DNA of 64,000 nucleotides from CBDCGJ01 sp965216645. GTDB lineage: Bacteria; Pseudomonadota; Alphaproteobacteria; GCA-2731375. Position 1 is the stretch's first letter. The number at the start of each line of letters is the position of its first letter. The stretch is from NCBI GenBank assembly GCA_965216645.1, contig CBDCGJ010000026.1:62001-126000 (forward strand), given 5' to 3'. The position numbers were made by a program, and so were the translations under genes. The notes under the pieces were generated by a model. That model ran no database searches, was not told the origin of the DNA, and worked only from the letters and a program-made list of their open reading frames with translations. Shown in pieces: positions 37,487 through 45,877 of this stretch.

Positions 37487-38088
37487 TCATCGGCAGATGC
37501 CGTCACTTCGTAAGACGCAATTCGAATAGATTTCGGATCGGTAACACAGGCCTGCCGGCAGAGCCCACAACCCACGCAATGTTTCCAGTCGACAAATGGC
37601 CGGATGCCCAAAAAACGGAAAGCGCCCTCGACGGGACACACATCTCGGCAAGCCCCGCATTCCGGCCCCAGAAAAGGTAAACAGCTGCTTTCATCAATCA
37701 AGGCCGTAGCCATGGGGCCCAGCGGGATGTCATCTTCGTCAGCCTCATCGGGGATTGATAAGGCTTTTGGCTCACATGCTTGAACGCAGGGCCAGTCTTC
37801 ACACAGCAGACAGGCGTTCGACACAAGATCTAGCGCCGGCGTCCCGGCGGCGCGACGGCCATATCTTTCGTCTAACGGGATGATCACCCCTGTCGGGCAA
37901 ACGCGTAAACAGTCGTGGCAACGCGTACACAAATCGAGGAAGCGCAATTCCGGCGCGGCAAATGGCGGACGAAACCAAAGTTTCGATATTTCCATCGACC
38001 TCTGATCCGAAGCTTCGGTCGCCGCCTTCAAACTCCGCTGGAAGAACTGCCGGCGGCTTAACTTTTGCGAATTTCGATCCTCTACCAT
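37483..38088 (-). CDS. NapF-like ferredoxin with a twin-arginine motif
   Basis: A 201-residue protein with four [4Fe-4S]-type cysteine groups: CTRCHDCLRVCPTG, CLLCEDWPCVQACEP, CGACRDVCPVEG and CVGCGLCRQACVTD. The start of the protein, KLSRRQFFQRSLKAA, contains a twin-arginine-like motif, not the usual NapF pattern. ATG 38088 is preceded by GAGGAGG; an ATG at 38133 would overlap the upstream gene and has no ribosome site. It is between the polyferredoxin gene and the DUF255 gene. Whether it acts in the cytoplasm or the periplasm is open. Confidence 0.85.
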   Translation of the reverse strand: MVEDRNSQKLSRRQFFQRSLKAATEASDQRSMEISKLWFRPPFAAPELRFLDLCTRCHDCLRVCPTGVIIPLDERYGRRAAGTPALDLVSNACLLCEDWPCVQACEPKALSIPDEADEDDIPLGPMATALIDESSCLPFLGPECGACRDVCPVEGAFRFLGIRPFVDWKHCVGCGLCRQACVTDPKSIRIASYEVTASADE

Positions 38089-38096
38089 CAGCCTCC

Positions 38097-39629
38097 TCAA
38101 AACCGCATGGTCATGGGTTGCATCAGCAACCATAGGTGAAACGCGGTAACCGTGACGGCGAAAACGGCAATCGGCAGCGCCAACAGCCGAGCCTGACCTT
38201 CGTCAACTTTGGCAAGATCATGGGTCCGCCGCTGAACAACCCTTAGCGCAATCCACAATCCGGCGACCAACAACAAGGCCTGGCAGGCATGCCAGAGTGA
38301 CGGATCAAGCCAAAGGCCCATCATCCGTGCATGTTGTTCCTCCATGCTCAAAGGGACCGCATTTCGACCCAGCGGGTCGAGAAACACGGCCGATAGACCG
38401 TCGCCCTCGCGGAACAAATGGTTCAGGTTGTGCGCCAAATGATAAGTGAAGGCGAGCGGCAGCGCGGTGAACGCGAAATGGCAAAACACGTCCCGAAACC
38501 TCGACGTCACACCGCTGCACTTGCGCGCTATCCATATGAAGCCAGCATAAATCGCCACAGGCACAACAACCGCCAGCAGGAGAGCGGCCGTGAACATCGG
38601 CAATAACACCGGGGCACCGCCAAATGCCCGAGCCGCGGCGACCTGCATGTCCTGCCAAATGGGCAGCATGGTCCAACCATGGAATTCGGTCAGGGCAAGC
38701 AATACCAGCATGAACCAAGCTTCATCCCAATGCGGTCGCGCGTCTTGAATGGCTTCAGCGGCCGGACTGCGGACCCGCCAGGCAATGTTATCCGCGGGGC
38801 AGGCCCGAGCGCAGTTTCCGCAGGAGGTGCAATAGGTATTCTGCGTCAATCGTCCCATAACCAAGCGCGTGGGACAGGGATCGACATCTTCGGACCCGTG
38901 ATAACATTCGAGACTTGTACAGGATGCGCAGATCGAACTGTCGATCGGACGTAAGGCTACCGGCGCCAGTTGGGCATACAACCCGACGGTCCGACCGACA
39001 GGACAAATGTAGTTACAAAATGCGTTGCGTTCGAACAGGGCCAAAAGGGTCGTCGCAAATACTAGCATCGCAAGTCCCATGACCGCCGTCGCAAAAGGAT
39101 CGACGGTGACACCCACCCCCAGTTCCAGCCACGTCAAGCCGACGAACAAGATCAATGCCGGCCATACGCTACGTAAAGTCTTCGGGACTGGTAGACTGAG
39201 GCTGGCATCGGGATCGGCGCGGCGCCAAAGCCGACGTTTGACCAACCATTGAGCCATGCTGTTCCACGGACACACACCGCACCAAGCCGATCCCGTGAAT
39301 AGGATAGCCAGGACAAGACCCGCCCACCACAAGTTCCACGTCAGAACCGTCGCGGCGTTGCGTTCTGGAATAGGAGACCCCGACAATCCGGCAATTATGA
39401 TGACAAAAAACAAAAATACGAAGATCAACTTCAGAACAAATAAGTACCAAGGTTGCCGAAGTAATCGCCGCGCCGCGGTACCGACGAACGGCATCCGCGC
39501 GACGGACAAATATCCGCTGGCTACGACTGTCTGTCGCGGCTTCAGCGCAATCCAAACATAGGCGGCAATCATCACGACCCAGACAGCGGCGGCCCAGCCG
39601 ATCGGTAAGCCTGGATGAGACATTGTCAT
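38097..39629 (-). CDS. Membrane polyferredoxin (NapH/NosR-like)
   Basis: A 510-residue integral membrane protein with about ten hydrophobic segments. CGVCPWNSMAQ and CNYICPVGR are CxxCP-type motifs at the membrane edge. A cluster domain follows: CASCTSLECY and CTSCGNCARACP, both of ferredoxin type. The C-terminal half has five to six further helices with histidines in FTYHLAHNLNHLFR, which could bind haem. The arrangement recalls the membrane parts of NosR and NapH, and it probably moves electrons across the membrane. It is 15 bases after the FixH-like gene. Confidence 0.8.
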   Translation of the reverse strand: MTMSHPGLPIGWAAAVWVVMIAAYVWIALKPRQTVVASGYLSVARMPFVGTAARRLLRQPWYLFVLKLIFVFLFFVIIIAGLSGSPIPERNAATVLTWNLWWAGLVLAILFTGSAWCGVCPWNSMAQWLVKRRLWRRADPDASLSLPVPKTLRSVWPALILFVGLTWLELGVGVTVDPFATAVMGLAMLVFATTLLALFERNAFCNYICPVGRTVGLYAQLAPVALRPIDSSICASCTSLECYHGSEDVDPCPTRLVMGRLTQNTYCTSCGNCARACPADNIAWRVRSPAAEAIQDARPHWDEAWFMLVLLALTEFHGWTMLPIWQDMQVAAARAFGGAPVLLPMFTAALLLAVVVPVAIYAGFIWIARKCSGVTSRFRDVFCHFAFTALPLAFTYHLAHNLNHLFREGDGLSAVFLDPLGRNAVPLSMEEQHARMMGLWLDPSLWHACQALLLVAGLWIALRVVQRRTHDLAKVDEGQARLLALPIAVFAVTVTAFHLWLLMQPMTMRF

Positions 39630-39644
39630 CGCCCCGATCTCACG

Positions 39645-40244
39645 CTACATCTCGTCGCGGCGGCGATGGCTTGACCGGATCTTTTCGGTCACCGCCCGGC
39701 GCCGTTGTATGAGCGTGACACCAACGAGGACAATGGCCAGTGCCGCCACCGCCAATCCGATCGGTCCCCAGGGAGATGGGGCGCCGATACGGAGCGGGAA
39801 ATCTATTATGTAGGGTTCGCCATCGGCCTCGAAGCTGGCCGCGATGATGAAGTCCCCGCCCCTCGAAAACTGGAAGTTCTGTCGATAGACCGCATCGTCC
39901 AATAGTTGGCGGCCGATTTCCTCTGTCTCTTCGTCGAAGCCAAACACGCCCAACCAAGTATCGTCGCGGACAGAGAACAACACCGCTCCATCGTAGGCTT
40001 GGCCGGATTGCAAATGCCTGACATACAGATTTATCCGCCCAGGCTCGCCTGGCTTGGGAAAGGCCGGGAAGATCATGTAATTGACTTCGTAGTCACCGAT
40101 CACCGTTTCCACCTGCATGGCCGGCGGCGTATTCGAATCTTCGTTCAACGCATAAGATGGACGGCCCAGCACATGATGCGCTTCTAGCCGAGCTGGCAAT
40201 AGAACCGCTGTTGCGACAATGAAAAGTAAGAGCGTCCGTGTCAT
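39645..40244 (-). CDS. Membrane-anchored periplasmic protein of unknown function (FixH-like architecture)
   Basis: A 199-residue protein with a signal peptide (MTRTLLLFIVATAVLLPARLEA), a mature beta-rich region beginning HHVLGRPSYALNEDSNTPP, and a C-terminal membrane helix (about residues 158-178) with a basic tail RRRAVTEKIRSSHRRR. This layout resembles FixH/YtkA-type accessory proteins, but I cannot assign a family with certainty. I use ATG 40244, which overlaps the stop of the preceding gene (ATGA). It sits between a NapG-like gene and the membrane polyferredoxin gene, and paired histidines after the cleavage point could bind metal. Confidence 0.72.
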   Translation of the reverse strand: MTRTLLLFIVATAVLLPARLEAHHVLGRPSYALNEDSNTPPAMQVETVIGDYEVNYMIFPAFPKPGEPGRINLYVRHLQSGQAYDGAVLFSVRDDTWLGVFGFDEETEEIGRQLLDDAVYRQNFQFSRGGDFIIAASFEADGEPYIIDFPLRIGAPSPWGPIGLAVAALAIVLVGVTLIQRRRAVTEKIRSSHRRRDEM

Positions 40245-40840
40245 ACGCGAGCTTTCTTTTCGGGTCGTTGGACGATCCAGATCGGCAAGCTCGGATGTGG
40301 GCAAACCTCGACGCAGATCCCGCAACCGACGCAACCTTCCTTCACTGCCGGTCGATATTGATTCCACATTGTAAACGCGATCGCCCTCTCCCCTAACGGG
40401 CAAGCTACCGCGCAAGCGCCGCAAATACCCCGGTCGACCCATGGATAGCAGGCTCGCTGATCGATGAAGGCGATGCCCATGTCGACCTTCCGTATCGGTG
40501 TCGGCTCAAGCGCGCCCGTGGGACAGACTTCCATGCATTTTCCGCAAAGCGTACAGGCGGCTTCGGTCGGGTCGATATAGGGCGTGTTATGGCCGGTCCC
40601 GCCGTCGCGGCGATGAAACTTAATGCAACGCGGCGGACAGACGATGGCACAAAGGTCGCACGAGATGCAGGCCTCGATGAATGCATCGTCGTTGGCGAGA
40701 GCGCCAGGCGGACGCATATAGTTGCGCTCCGGCCGCGCCCGCGCCGGGGCCGAGAGTTGCACTAAACCGAAAGGTAAGGCGCACGCCAAGCAGGCCACCG
40801 CACCGGCGGCTGCGTATTTGCCAACCTCCCGACGGTTCAT
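40241..40840 (-). CDS. NapG-like ferredoxin (second copy)
   Basis: A 199-residue protein with a twin-arginine-like N terminus (MNRREVGKYAAAGAVACLACALPF) and four cluster groups: CISCDLCAIVCPPRC, CTLCGKCMEVCPTG, CGACAVACPLGE and CVGCGICVEVCPHP. NapG sits on the periplasmic side and works with NapH to pass electrons from quinol. The coding region overlaps napH by four bases, so both are tightly coupled. A related NapG-like gene lies on the other side of napH. Confidence 0.85.
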   Translation of the reverse strand: MNRREVGKYAAAGAVACLACALPFGLVQLSAPARARPERNYMRPPGALANDDAFIEACISCDLCAIVCPPRCIKFHRRDGGTGHNTPYIDPTEAACTLCGKCMEVCPTGALEPTPIRKVDMGIAFIDQRACYPWVDRGICGACAVACPLGERAIAFTMWNQYRPAVKEGCVGCGICVEVCPHPSLPIWIVQRPEKKARV

Positions 40841-41850
40841 GATGTCGCTCCGTCAACCGCTTCGGGCCTATCAACGCGGTTCTTTTGATAAGCGCGTCCT
40901 CGATGCCCAGGTCCCTGCGGCGATAAGTCCGAAATCCGAAGCGAAAATGTCATCGCATCGACCGGGCAAATCGCCATGCAGGCTGTGCAATTGTTGCATT
41001 CCTGCCCAAACCCGTCGCGCATGGGGTCGAGCCCGAATTCGCAGATGGCATTGCATTTATTGCAGTCGTTGCAGTTTTCGACGATACGCTGGATGCGAAG
41101 TATCCGGTACCGTCCCAACAGGACATAAAGCGCGCCGCCGGGGCACAAATATCGGCAAAAACCGCGCCGTGCGACCAACAAATCGAACAACAAGGTAACG
41201 AAGAACAATACCATACCGATACCGAAACCTTGTAGAGCGATGGCGTAAAACAGTTCTCGCCCAATGATCGCGGGCGGATAAACTCCTGCAACTAAAACCG
41301 ACCCCGACAAGGCCGACAATAGTAGTCCAATGATTAGGACGAGGTATTTCAGCCGTCGGTCGAAAAAACGATGACCGCTGCGGATTCCAACGAACCGTAG
41401 CCACGCAGCGACGTTTGAGTTCAGCTCATAGATCAAGGTGGCGGGACAAATCCAGCCACAGAAAAAACGCCCGAATAGAATAGTCAGCAAAACGGGGATA
41501 GCCGCTGTCAGGATGAAGGGCCAGTTCAAACTCATAGACGCGGCCGCTTGACCGACCACCGCGAGCGGGTCCGATAGCTGTAGCCCCCAAAACGTGCCGG
41601 ACCAAGTATTGCCTTTGATCGCGTCCAGGCCATCTGCCGGATCCTCGACAAACCGGCCGGTCAGCGCCTCGACGATGTCATAGATCCGCTTCTCACTTGG
41701 CGCCAGCAGGTCATAGGCATGGGCGGAGACAAAAGTTTGATAGACATAGAGATAGGGCAACGCAATCAACATGGCGAAGACCAGACAGAGACTGACCCAA
41801 CGCAGTTTGTTGAGATGCCGCCACAGGAAGAAGGGTTTGCGCGCGCTCAT
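40837..41850 (-). CDS. NapH-like membrane quinol-oxidising ferredoxin
   Basis: A 337-residue protein with four or five membrane helices and two CxxxCP-type motifs on the cytoplasmic side (FFCGWICPATL and FCRYLCPGGAL). Its C-terminal domain has two [4Fe-4S] groups: CNDCNKCNAICEFG and CNNCTACMAICPVD. This is the NapH pattern, although the 80-residue periplasmic loop before TM2 (AHAYDLLAPSEKRIYDIVEALTG) is longer than I would expect for the usual protein. It is six bases after the first NapG-like gene. Confidence 0.85.
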   Translation of the reverse strand: MSARKPFFLWRHLNKLRWVSLCLVFAMLIALPYLYVYQTFVSAHAYDLLAPSEKRIYDIVEALTGRFVEDPADGLDAIKGNTWSGTFWGLQLSDPLAVVGQAAASMSLNWPFILTAAIPVLLTILFGRFFCGWICPATLIYELNSNVAAWLRFVGIRSGHRFFDRRLKYLVLIIGLLLSALSGSVLVAGVYPPAIIGRELFYAIALQGFGIGMVLFFVTLLFDLLVARRGFCRYLCPGGALYVLLGRYRILRIQRIVENCNDCNKCNAICEFGLDPMRDGFGQECNNCTACMAICPVDAMTFSLRISDLSPQGPGHRGRAYQKNRVDRPEAVDGATS

Positions 41851-41856
41851 GTCAAG

Positions 41857-42420
41857 CTATCCATGGCTCGGTTGTATCCTGATGGCTTGCGGCAATTGGA
41901 TGCAGCTCCGTTCGCAAAGGCCGCAACCGACACAGTTTTCGAGCACATGCGGCTGTTCCAGGCGGCCCACACGGATTGCCACGTCCGGCAGCGGACATGC
42001 CCGATAACAGACGCCGCAGGTTTTGCCCTGGTAGGACAGGCAAAGTTGTTCATTGACCACCGCCCGGCCCATACGAACTTCGCCCAGAATGCTATCGATT
42101 TTGCGGGAGATCTCTCGGATCGCACCCGTCGGGCAAACCTCGCCGCATTTCATACACAGCACACAGGCTTTCTCGCGGGCGATGATGTAAGGCGTGTTGA
42201 GCGAGGCATGCCCGTTTTCCAACTCGAAGAAATTGATACATCGATTTGGGCAAATTTCGCCGCACTGCCCGCAATGTATGCAGGTTGCGACGAAGCTCTC
42301 TTCGGGCAAAGCGCCAGGAGGCCTCAAATATCGCAGCGACGGCCGACCGCGTGCGGCTCGCACAGCGGTCGGTGTTACCGCGGCGGCAAATAGGGAAAAC
42401 AGGAAACTTCGGCGGTCCAT
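41857..42420 (-). CDS. NapG-like ferredoxin (first copy)
   Basis: A 187-residue protein starting MDRRSFLFSLFAAAVTPTAVRA, a twin-arginine type signal (RRSFLF). Four cluster groups follow: CIHCGQCGEICPNRC, CVLCMKCGEVCPTG, CGVCYRACPLPD and CVGCGLCERSCIQ. The family member NapG supplies electrons to the periplasmic nitrate reductase chain. Its start is 55 bases after the NapA-like stop. It is about one-third identical by eye to the second copy, so they look like an old duplication. Confidence 0.85.
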   Translation of the reverse strand: MDRRSFLFSLFAAAVTPTAVRAARGRPSLRYLRPPGALPEESFVATCIHCGQCGEICPNRCINFFELENGHASLNTPYIIAREKACVLCMKCGEVCPTGAIREISRKIDSILGEVRMGRAVVNEQLCLSYQGKTCGVCYRACPLPDVAIRVGRLEQPHVLENCVGCGLCERSCIQLPQAIRIQPSHG

Positions 42421-42475
42421 CGCTTATTCCTATCGTCCAGGAGCGGTCCGAGCACCGCTCGGTTGACTACGGCGT

Positions 42476-45184
42476 CTAGATTTTTTCGATCCTCGCGGCG
42501 CTCTTCTTGAAATCGACTTGGCCGGACACGGGGTCCCAAATACGGCTCGTGGTGCCGTTGGCCAACCACTTGTTCTTCTTCGGATCCGCGCTGTCCGCCA
42601 CCGATAAATTCCAGGGACCGAACATATAACCCCGTGGAACGTTATTGCGGGCCGGCTTGACGAGCGAGTTCGTGCCCACCTGGGCGCGCGCTTCCAAGGA
42701 GCCGCGGCGGGTATGCACGCGCACCTTGTCGCCATCCTCGATCCCCAGATCCTTTGCGTCATCCGGGTGCATTTCGACATACATTTCTGGCACGAGACGG
42801 CGCGTCGTCGGGCTGCGGTTCGACTTCGCGGTGTGGAAATGTTCGTAAACCACCCCGAGACCGAACCAATAGGGATACTTGTCCTCCGGCACCTCATTCC
42901 AAAGCTTGCCCCGGAAATCCTCGTCCGGCATATCCGGCGTCAAGGCATTGTCGCGGGCGGCATGTATCAGGTCCAAGTGATCGATGGTGTAGAGCCCCTC
43001 TTCGGCGCCAAACCGCATCAGCTCTTTGGTCAACTCGGCCCGCTTCGAGTAATCCTGCTTGCAGAGTTTCATGTGAACCTTGCCGTCCTTGGTGCGGAAG
43101 TAACCGTATGGACGGTTCTCCCAAGCGCCTTCTTGAGACATGTACCGCCGTTTGGACCCACCATTTTGGGCGATCTCATAAGTCGGCGCGGGCCACTGGA
43201 TGCCGCGTAGGTCGGCCAATTGTTCGTAAAGACCGACCTCGTCTAGTTTTTCGACCTCAAGCATGCCGGTCAGATCGGTATCGGTGCCGGCAGAAGCCTT
43301 GACCACGTCACGGAATATCTCCTCGGAATCGTAGAAGCCGTCGTCCTTACGTTCGTATGGCAGCGCCTTTTTCATATCGAGGCCAAGCAGTTCGCCGATC
43401 TCCTTCGCTTTGTCGATCACCATGTCCATGTCGGGCAAGCATCCCTTTGGCGGCTCGGCTGCCTTTTGGCAGATGTTCAATCTGCGTTCCGACGAAATGT
43501 ACACCCCTTCGACCTCACCCCAAGTGGCGGCCGGGAAGATAACGTCGGCATATAGATTGTTTGGCGCGTGCCGATAAATCTCCTGCACGACATTGAACGT
43601 TTTGGCGATCGCCGGCCGCACCAGATTGTACTGATCCGGTAAGTCGATATGAGTGGCATAGACAAAGAAGAAAGCTTTGACGTCTCCTTTCAACGCCCGT
43701 TCCATCATGCCGACCGCAAATCCCGGGTTCTTCGAATTCATGGCGTTGACGAGGTTCTGTTCGGGCACGCCCCATTGCTTCGCCATATGCTTGCGATGAC
43801 TATCGTTGCTGAGCGGTTGATTGAAGGGGAGCCGTCCGGTCAATCCACCGGTAAAGCGTTCGCCCATGGCGTTCGGCTGACCGGTCATGGAAAACGGTCC
43901 ACAGCCGGGCTTCGCCAGATTGCCCGTCAAGGTCAGCAAATTGATTATCGAGATGACGTTGTATTGGCCGTGGATATGCTGGTTGTAGCCGATACCCCAC
44001 ATAATGATAACGCCGCCATAACCGCCTTTTTGCGTCCCTTTGGCGCGTGCCAAACGCTTGCGGGTGGCGTCGGCGAACATTTGCGCGACTTGGCGAATTT
44101 TCTCGACGGAGACATCGTGGTTGGGGCCGCCCATACGGTCCTGTACCTGCTCCGGGCCGTAATTCGCCATCACGCCATCAACATATTCCTTCCAGCCGGT
44201 GGCATGGGATTTCACAAATTCCCAGTCAATGACGTCGTCATGCTCCTTCAGGAGCACGTGAGCGATAGCATTGAGAAAGCTGATATCGCCATTCAAGATT
44301 GGGATGTGAACGGTGTTTTTTGGGTTGATGTCCTCATACCCCATGACCGTTCCCGTGCGGCGTGGATCGACGACGACGGTGGGAATGTCTTTCTTCTTTT
44401 TGTGATCCGCGGCGCGCCAAAAGATGATCGGGTGAGCCTCGCGTGGATTGTGACCGAAATGCATGATCATGTCGCACATTTCGATATCCTCGTAGGCCAG
44501 CGGCGGCGTATCCGAGCCGAGGGTCGCGAAATAGCCTGTGACCGCTGAGGTCATGCACATCCGCGCGTTCGCCTCGATGGTATTCGACCCCAGCACGCCT
44601 TTCATAAACAGGTTCTCTAGATACTGCCCCTCCATCGTGAGTTGGCCGGAACCGTAAAGCCCGATGGAATTGCCGCCATAGGTCTTGGCGAGATGGGCGA
44701 TCTTATGGGCGACCATGTCGGACGCTTCCTTGTAAGGAACCCTCAAGAAGTGTTCCTCGTCAAACGAGCCCTTGGTTTTCGACACGAACTCCAAATCGCC
44801 GTGATCCGGCTTCTGCCATTCGGCCCATACGTCCTTGCGGACATAGGTGTCGCCTTCCATGCGGTCGACATACATCGGCTCCGCCGCGGTCAAGCCCTTG
44901 ATGCATTGCAGGCCATAATTCGTCGGATGGTCCTTGTCCGGACGCATGGAGACGATCTTGCCGTTTTCGGCCTGTATGATCGTGCCGCATCCGACCCCGC
45001 AATAGGGACATTGAGCCAATGCGGTTGTCCGATTTTCCTCACGCGCTTGCGCTTCGGCCTTTCCGACGATCTCAAGCTCGGGATTTTGTCCGCTCATAAG
45101 GCTGGCACCAGCGGCCGCACTACCAACGAAGGCGCTCGTCTTCAAAAAGTTGCGGCGGGAAAGCTTGTTCTTAATCCGTTTCAT
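42476..45184 (-). CDS. NapA-family periplasmic molybdoenzyme
   Basis: A 902-residue enzyme of the DMSO-reductase superfamily. It begins with a twin-arginine signal (SRRNFLK at 9-15). The [4Fe-4S] cysteines are C59, C62, C66 and C94 (CPYCGVGCG...CIKG). The likely Mo ligand is C210 in NARMCMTSAV, matching NapA (Cys), not formate dehydrogenase (Sec or Cys followed by His). The end, VSGQVDFKKSAARIEK, also matches NapA. It differs clearly from typical NapA, being longer and with a divergent middle part. It is the fixed point of the operon, with the cytochrome genes before it and ferredoxin genes after it. Nitrate is possible as substrate, but not shown. Confidence 0.85.
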   Translation of the reverse strand: MKRIKNKLSRRNFLKTSAFVGSAAAGASLMSGQNPELEIVGKAEAQAREENRTTALAQCPYCGVGCGTIIQAENGKIVSMRPDKDHPTNYGLQCIKGLTAAEPMYVDRMEGDTYVRKDVWAEWQKPDHGDLEFVSKTKGSFDEEHFLRVPYKEASDMVAHKIAHLAKTYGGNSIGLYGSGQLTMEGQYLENLFMKGVLGSNTIEANARMCMTSAVTGYFATLGSDTPPLAYEDIEMCDMIMHFGHNPREAHPIIFWRAADHKKKKDIPTVVVDPRRTGTVMGYEDINPKNTVHIPILNGDISFLNAIAHVLLKEHDDVIDWEFVKSHATGWKEYVDGVMANYGPEQVQDRMGGPNHDVSVEKIRQVAQMFADATRKRLARAKGTQKGGYGGVIIMWGIGYNQHIHGQYNVISIINLLTLTGNLAKPGCGPFSMTGQPNAMGERFTGGLTGRLPFNQPLSNDSHRKHMAKQWGVPEQNLVNAMNSKNPGFAVGMMERALKGDVKAFFFVYATHIDLPDQYNLVRPAIAKTFNVVQEIYRHAPNNLYADVIFPAATWGEVEGVYISSERRLNICQKAAEPPKGCLPDMDMVIDKAKEIGELLGLDMKKALPYERKDDGFYDSEEIFRDVVKASAGTDTDLTGMLEVEKLDEVGLYEQLADLRGIQWPAPTYEIAQNGGSKRRYMSQEGAWENRPYGYFRTKDGKVHMKLCKQDYSKRAELTKELMRFGAEEGLYTIDHLDLIHAARDNALTPDMPDEDFRGKLWNEVPEDKYPYWFGLGVVYEHFHTAKSNRSPTTRRLVPEMYVEMHPDDAKDLGIEDGDKVRVHTRRGSLEARAQVGTNSLVKPARNNVPRGYMFGPWNLSVADSADPKKNKWLANGTTSRIWDPVSGQVDFKKSAARIEKI

Positions 45185-45199
45185 GATATCGACCCCGAT

Positions 45200-45853
45200 C
45201 TAATTTTTCGCCAGGCTTCGTAGATAGACGATGATGTCGTCGATCTCTTGATCCGACAGATTGGCTAACCCTCCTGGCCCCTGGAACGGCAACATTCGCG
45301 TATTTGATCGACCTTGCTTAATGGTGACGCGGATGAAGCCATCCGAGACACTGTTAAGAAATCCAGGTAGACCGATAGCGGTTCCCGTACCCCCAGCCTC
45401 ATAACCGTCGCCGTCCAAGCCATGGCAGGTGGAACAAATATTGTCGTACCAGAGCTTGCCGAGCCGCGGATCGCCCTGCGCGGTTGGCTGTGCGTCGATT
45501 TCCTTGGAAATGTTCTTAACATCCGTATGCGCCCGCAGATACGTGACGATGTCACGAACGTTTTTGCGGCCTAAATGCGCAAAGGGAGGCATACCGGTAT
45601 CCTCACGGCCATCTCGAATTGTCGACATGAAAAACTTGTCCGACGCGACAGAGAGTAATTCGGGATTTGTCAGCGATGGCGCGATACCCGGTTTCCCAAT
45701 CGCGTCCGCCTGGTGACACATGGCGCAATTTTCAACGAATTGCGCCTCGCCATTCTTCACTTCGGCCGGACCGGCCTTTTGCGCATCGGCGGCATTAGTA
45801 GCGCTCATGAGCGTGAATGTAATCAATCCAACAAACAAAATATTTTTTCCCAC
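45200..45853 (-). CDS. Dihaem cytochrome c
   Basis: A 217-residue periplasmic protein with two class I cytochrome c domains: haem motifs CAMCH and CSTCH, each followed by conserved methionine segments (TGMPPFAHLG and TRMLPFQGPGG). It starts at GTG 45853 because AAGGAGG lies eight bases upstream; the open frame from TTG 45871 merely reads through that ribosome site. The signal peptide is VGKNILFVGLITFTLMSATNAADA. It is not NapB-like, and could take its place as electron donor to the molybdoenzyme. Confidence 0.9.
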   Translation of the reverse strand: MGKNILFVGLITFTLMSATNAADAQKAGPAEVKNGEAQFVENCAMCHQADAIGKPGIAPSLTNPELLSVASDKFFMSTIRDGREDTGMPPFAHLGRKNVRDIVTYLRAHTDVKNISKEIDAQPTAQGDPRLGKLWYDNICSTCHGLDGDGYEAGGTGTAIGLPGFLNSVSDGFIRVTIKQGRSNTRMLPFQGPGGLANLSDQEIDDIIVYLRSLAKN

Positions 45854-45877
45854 CAGTTCACCCTCCTTCAATGCGGT

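Noticed and set aside
43649..44548. 299-codon rightward frame opposite the NapA-like gene
   Set aside because: Shadow of the molybdoenzyme, which has all its cofactor motifs on the minus strand.
42476..45184. Possible selenocysteine-type formate dehydrogenase
   Set aside because: The Mo-ligand segment reads NARMCMTSAV, which is NapA-like, and there is no in-frame UGA or the Fdh-type following His.
45854..45871. Upstream TTG start of the dihaem cytochrome
   Set aside because: The first codons are the ribosome site itself (AAGGAGG); GTG 45853 sits at normal spacing.
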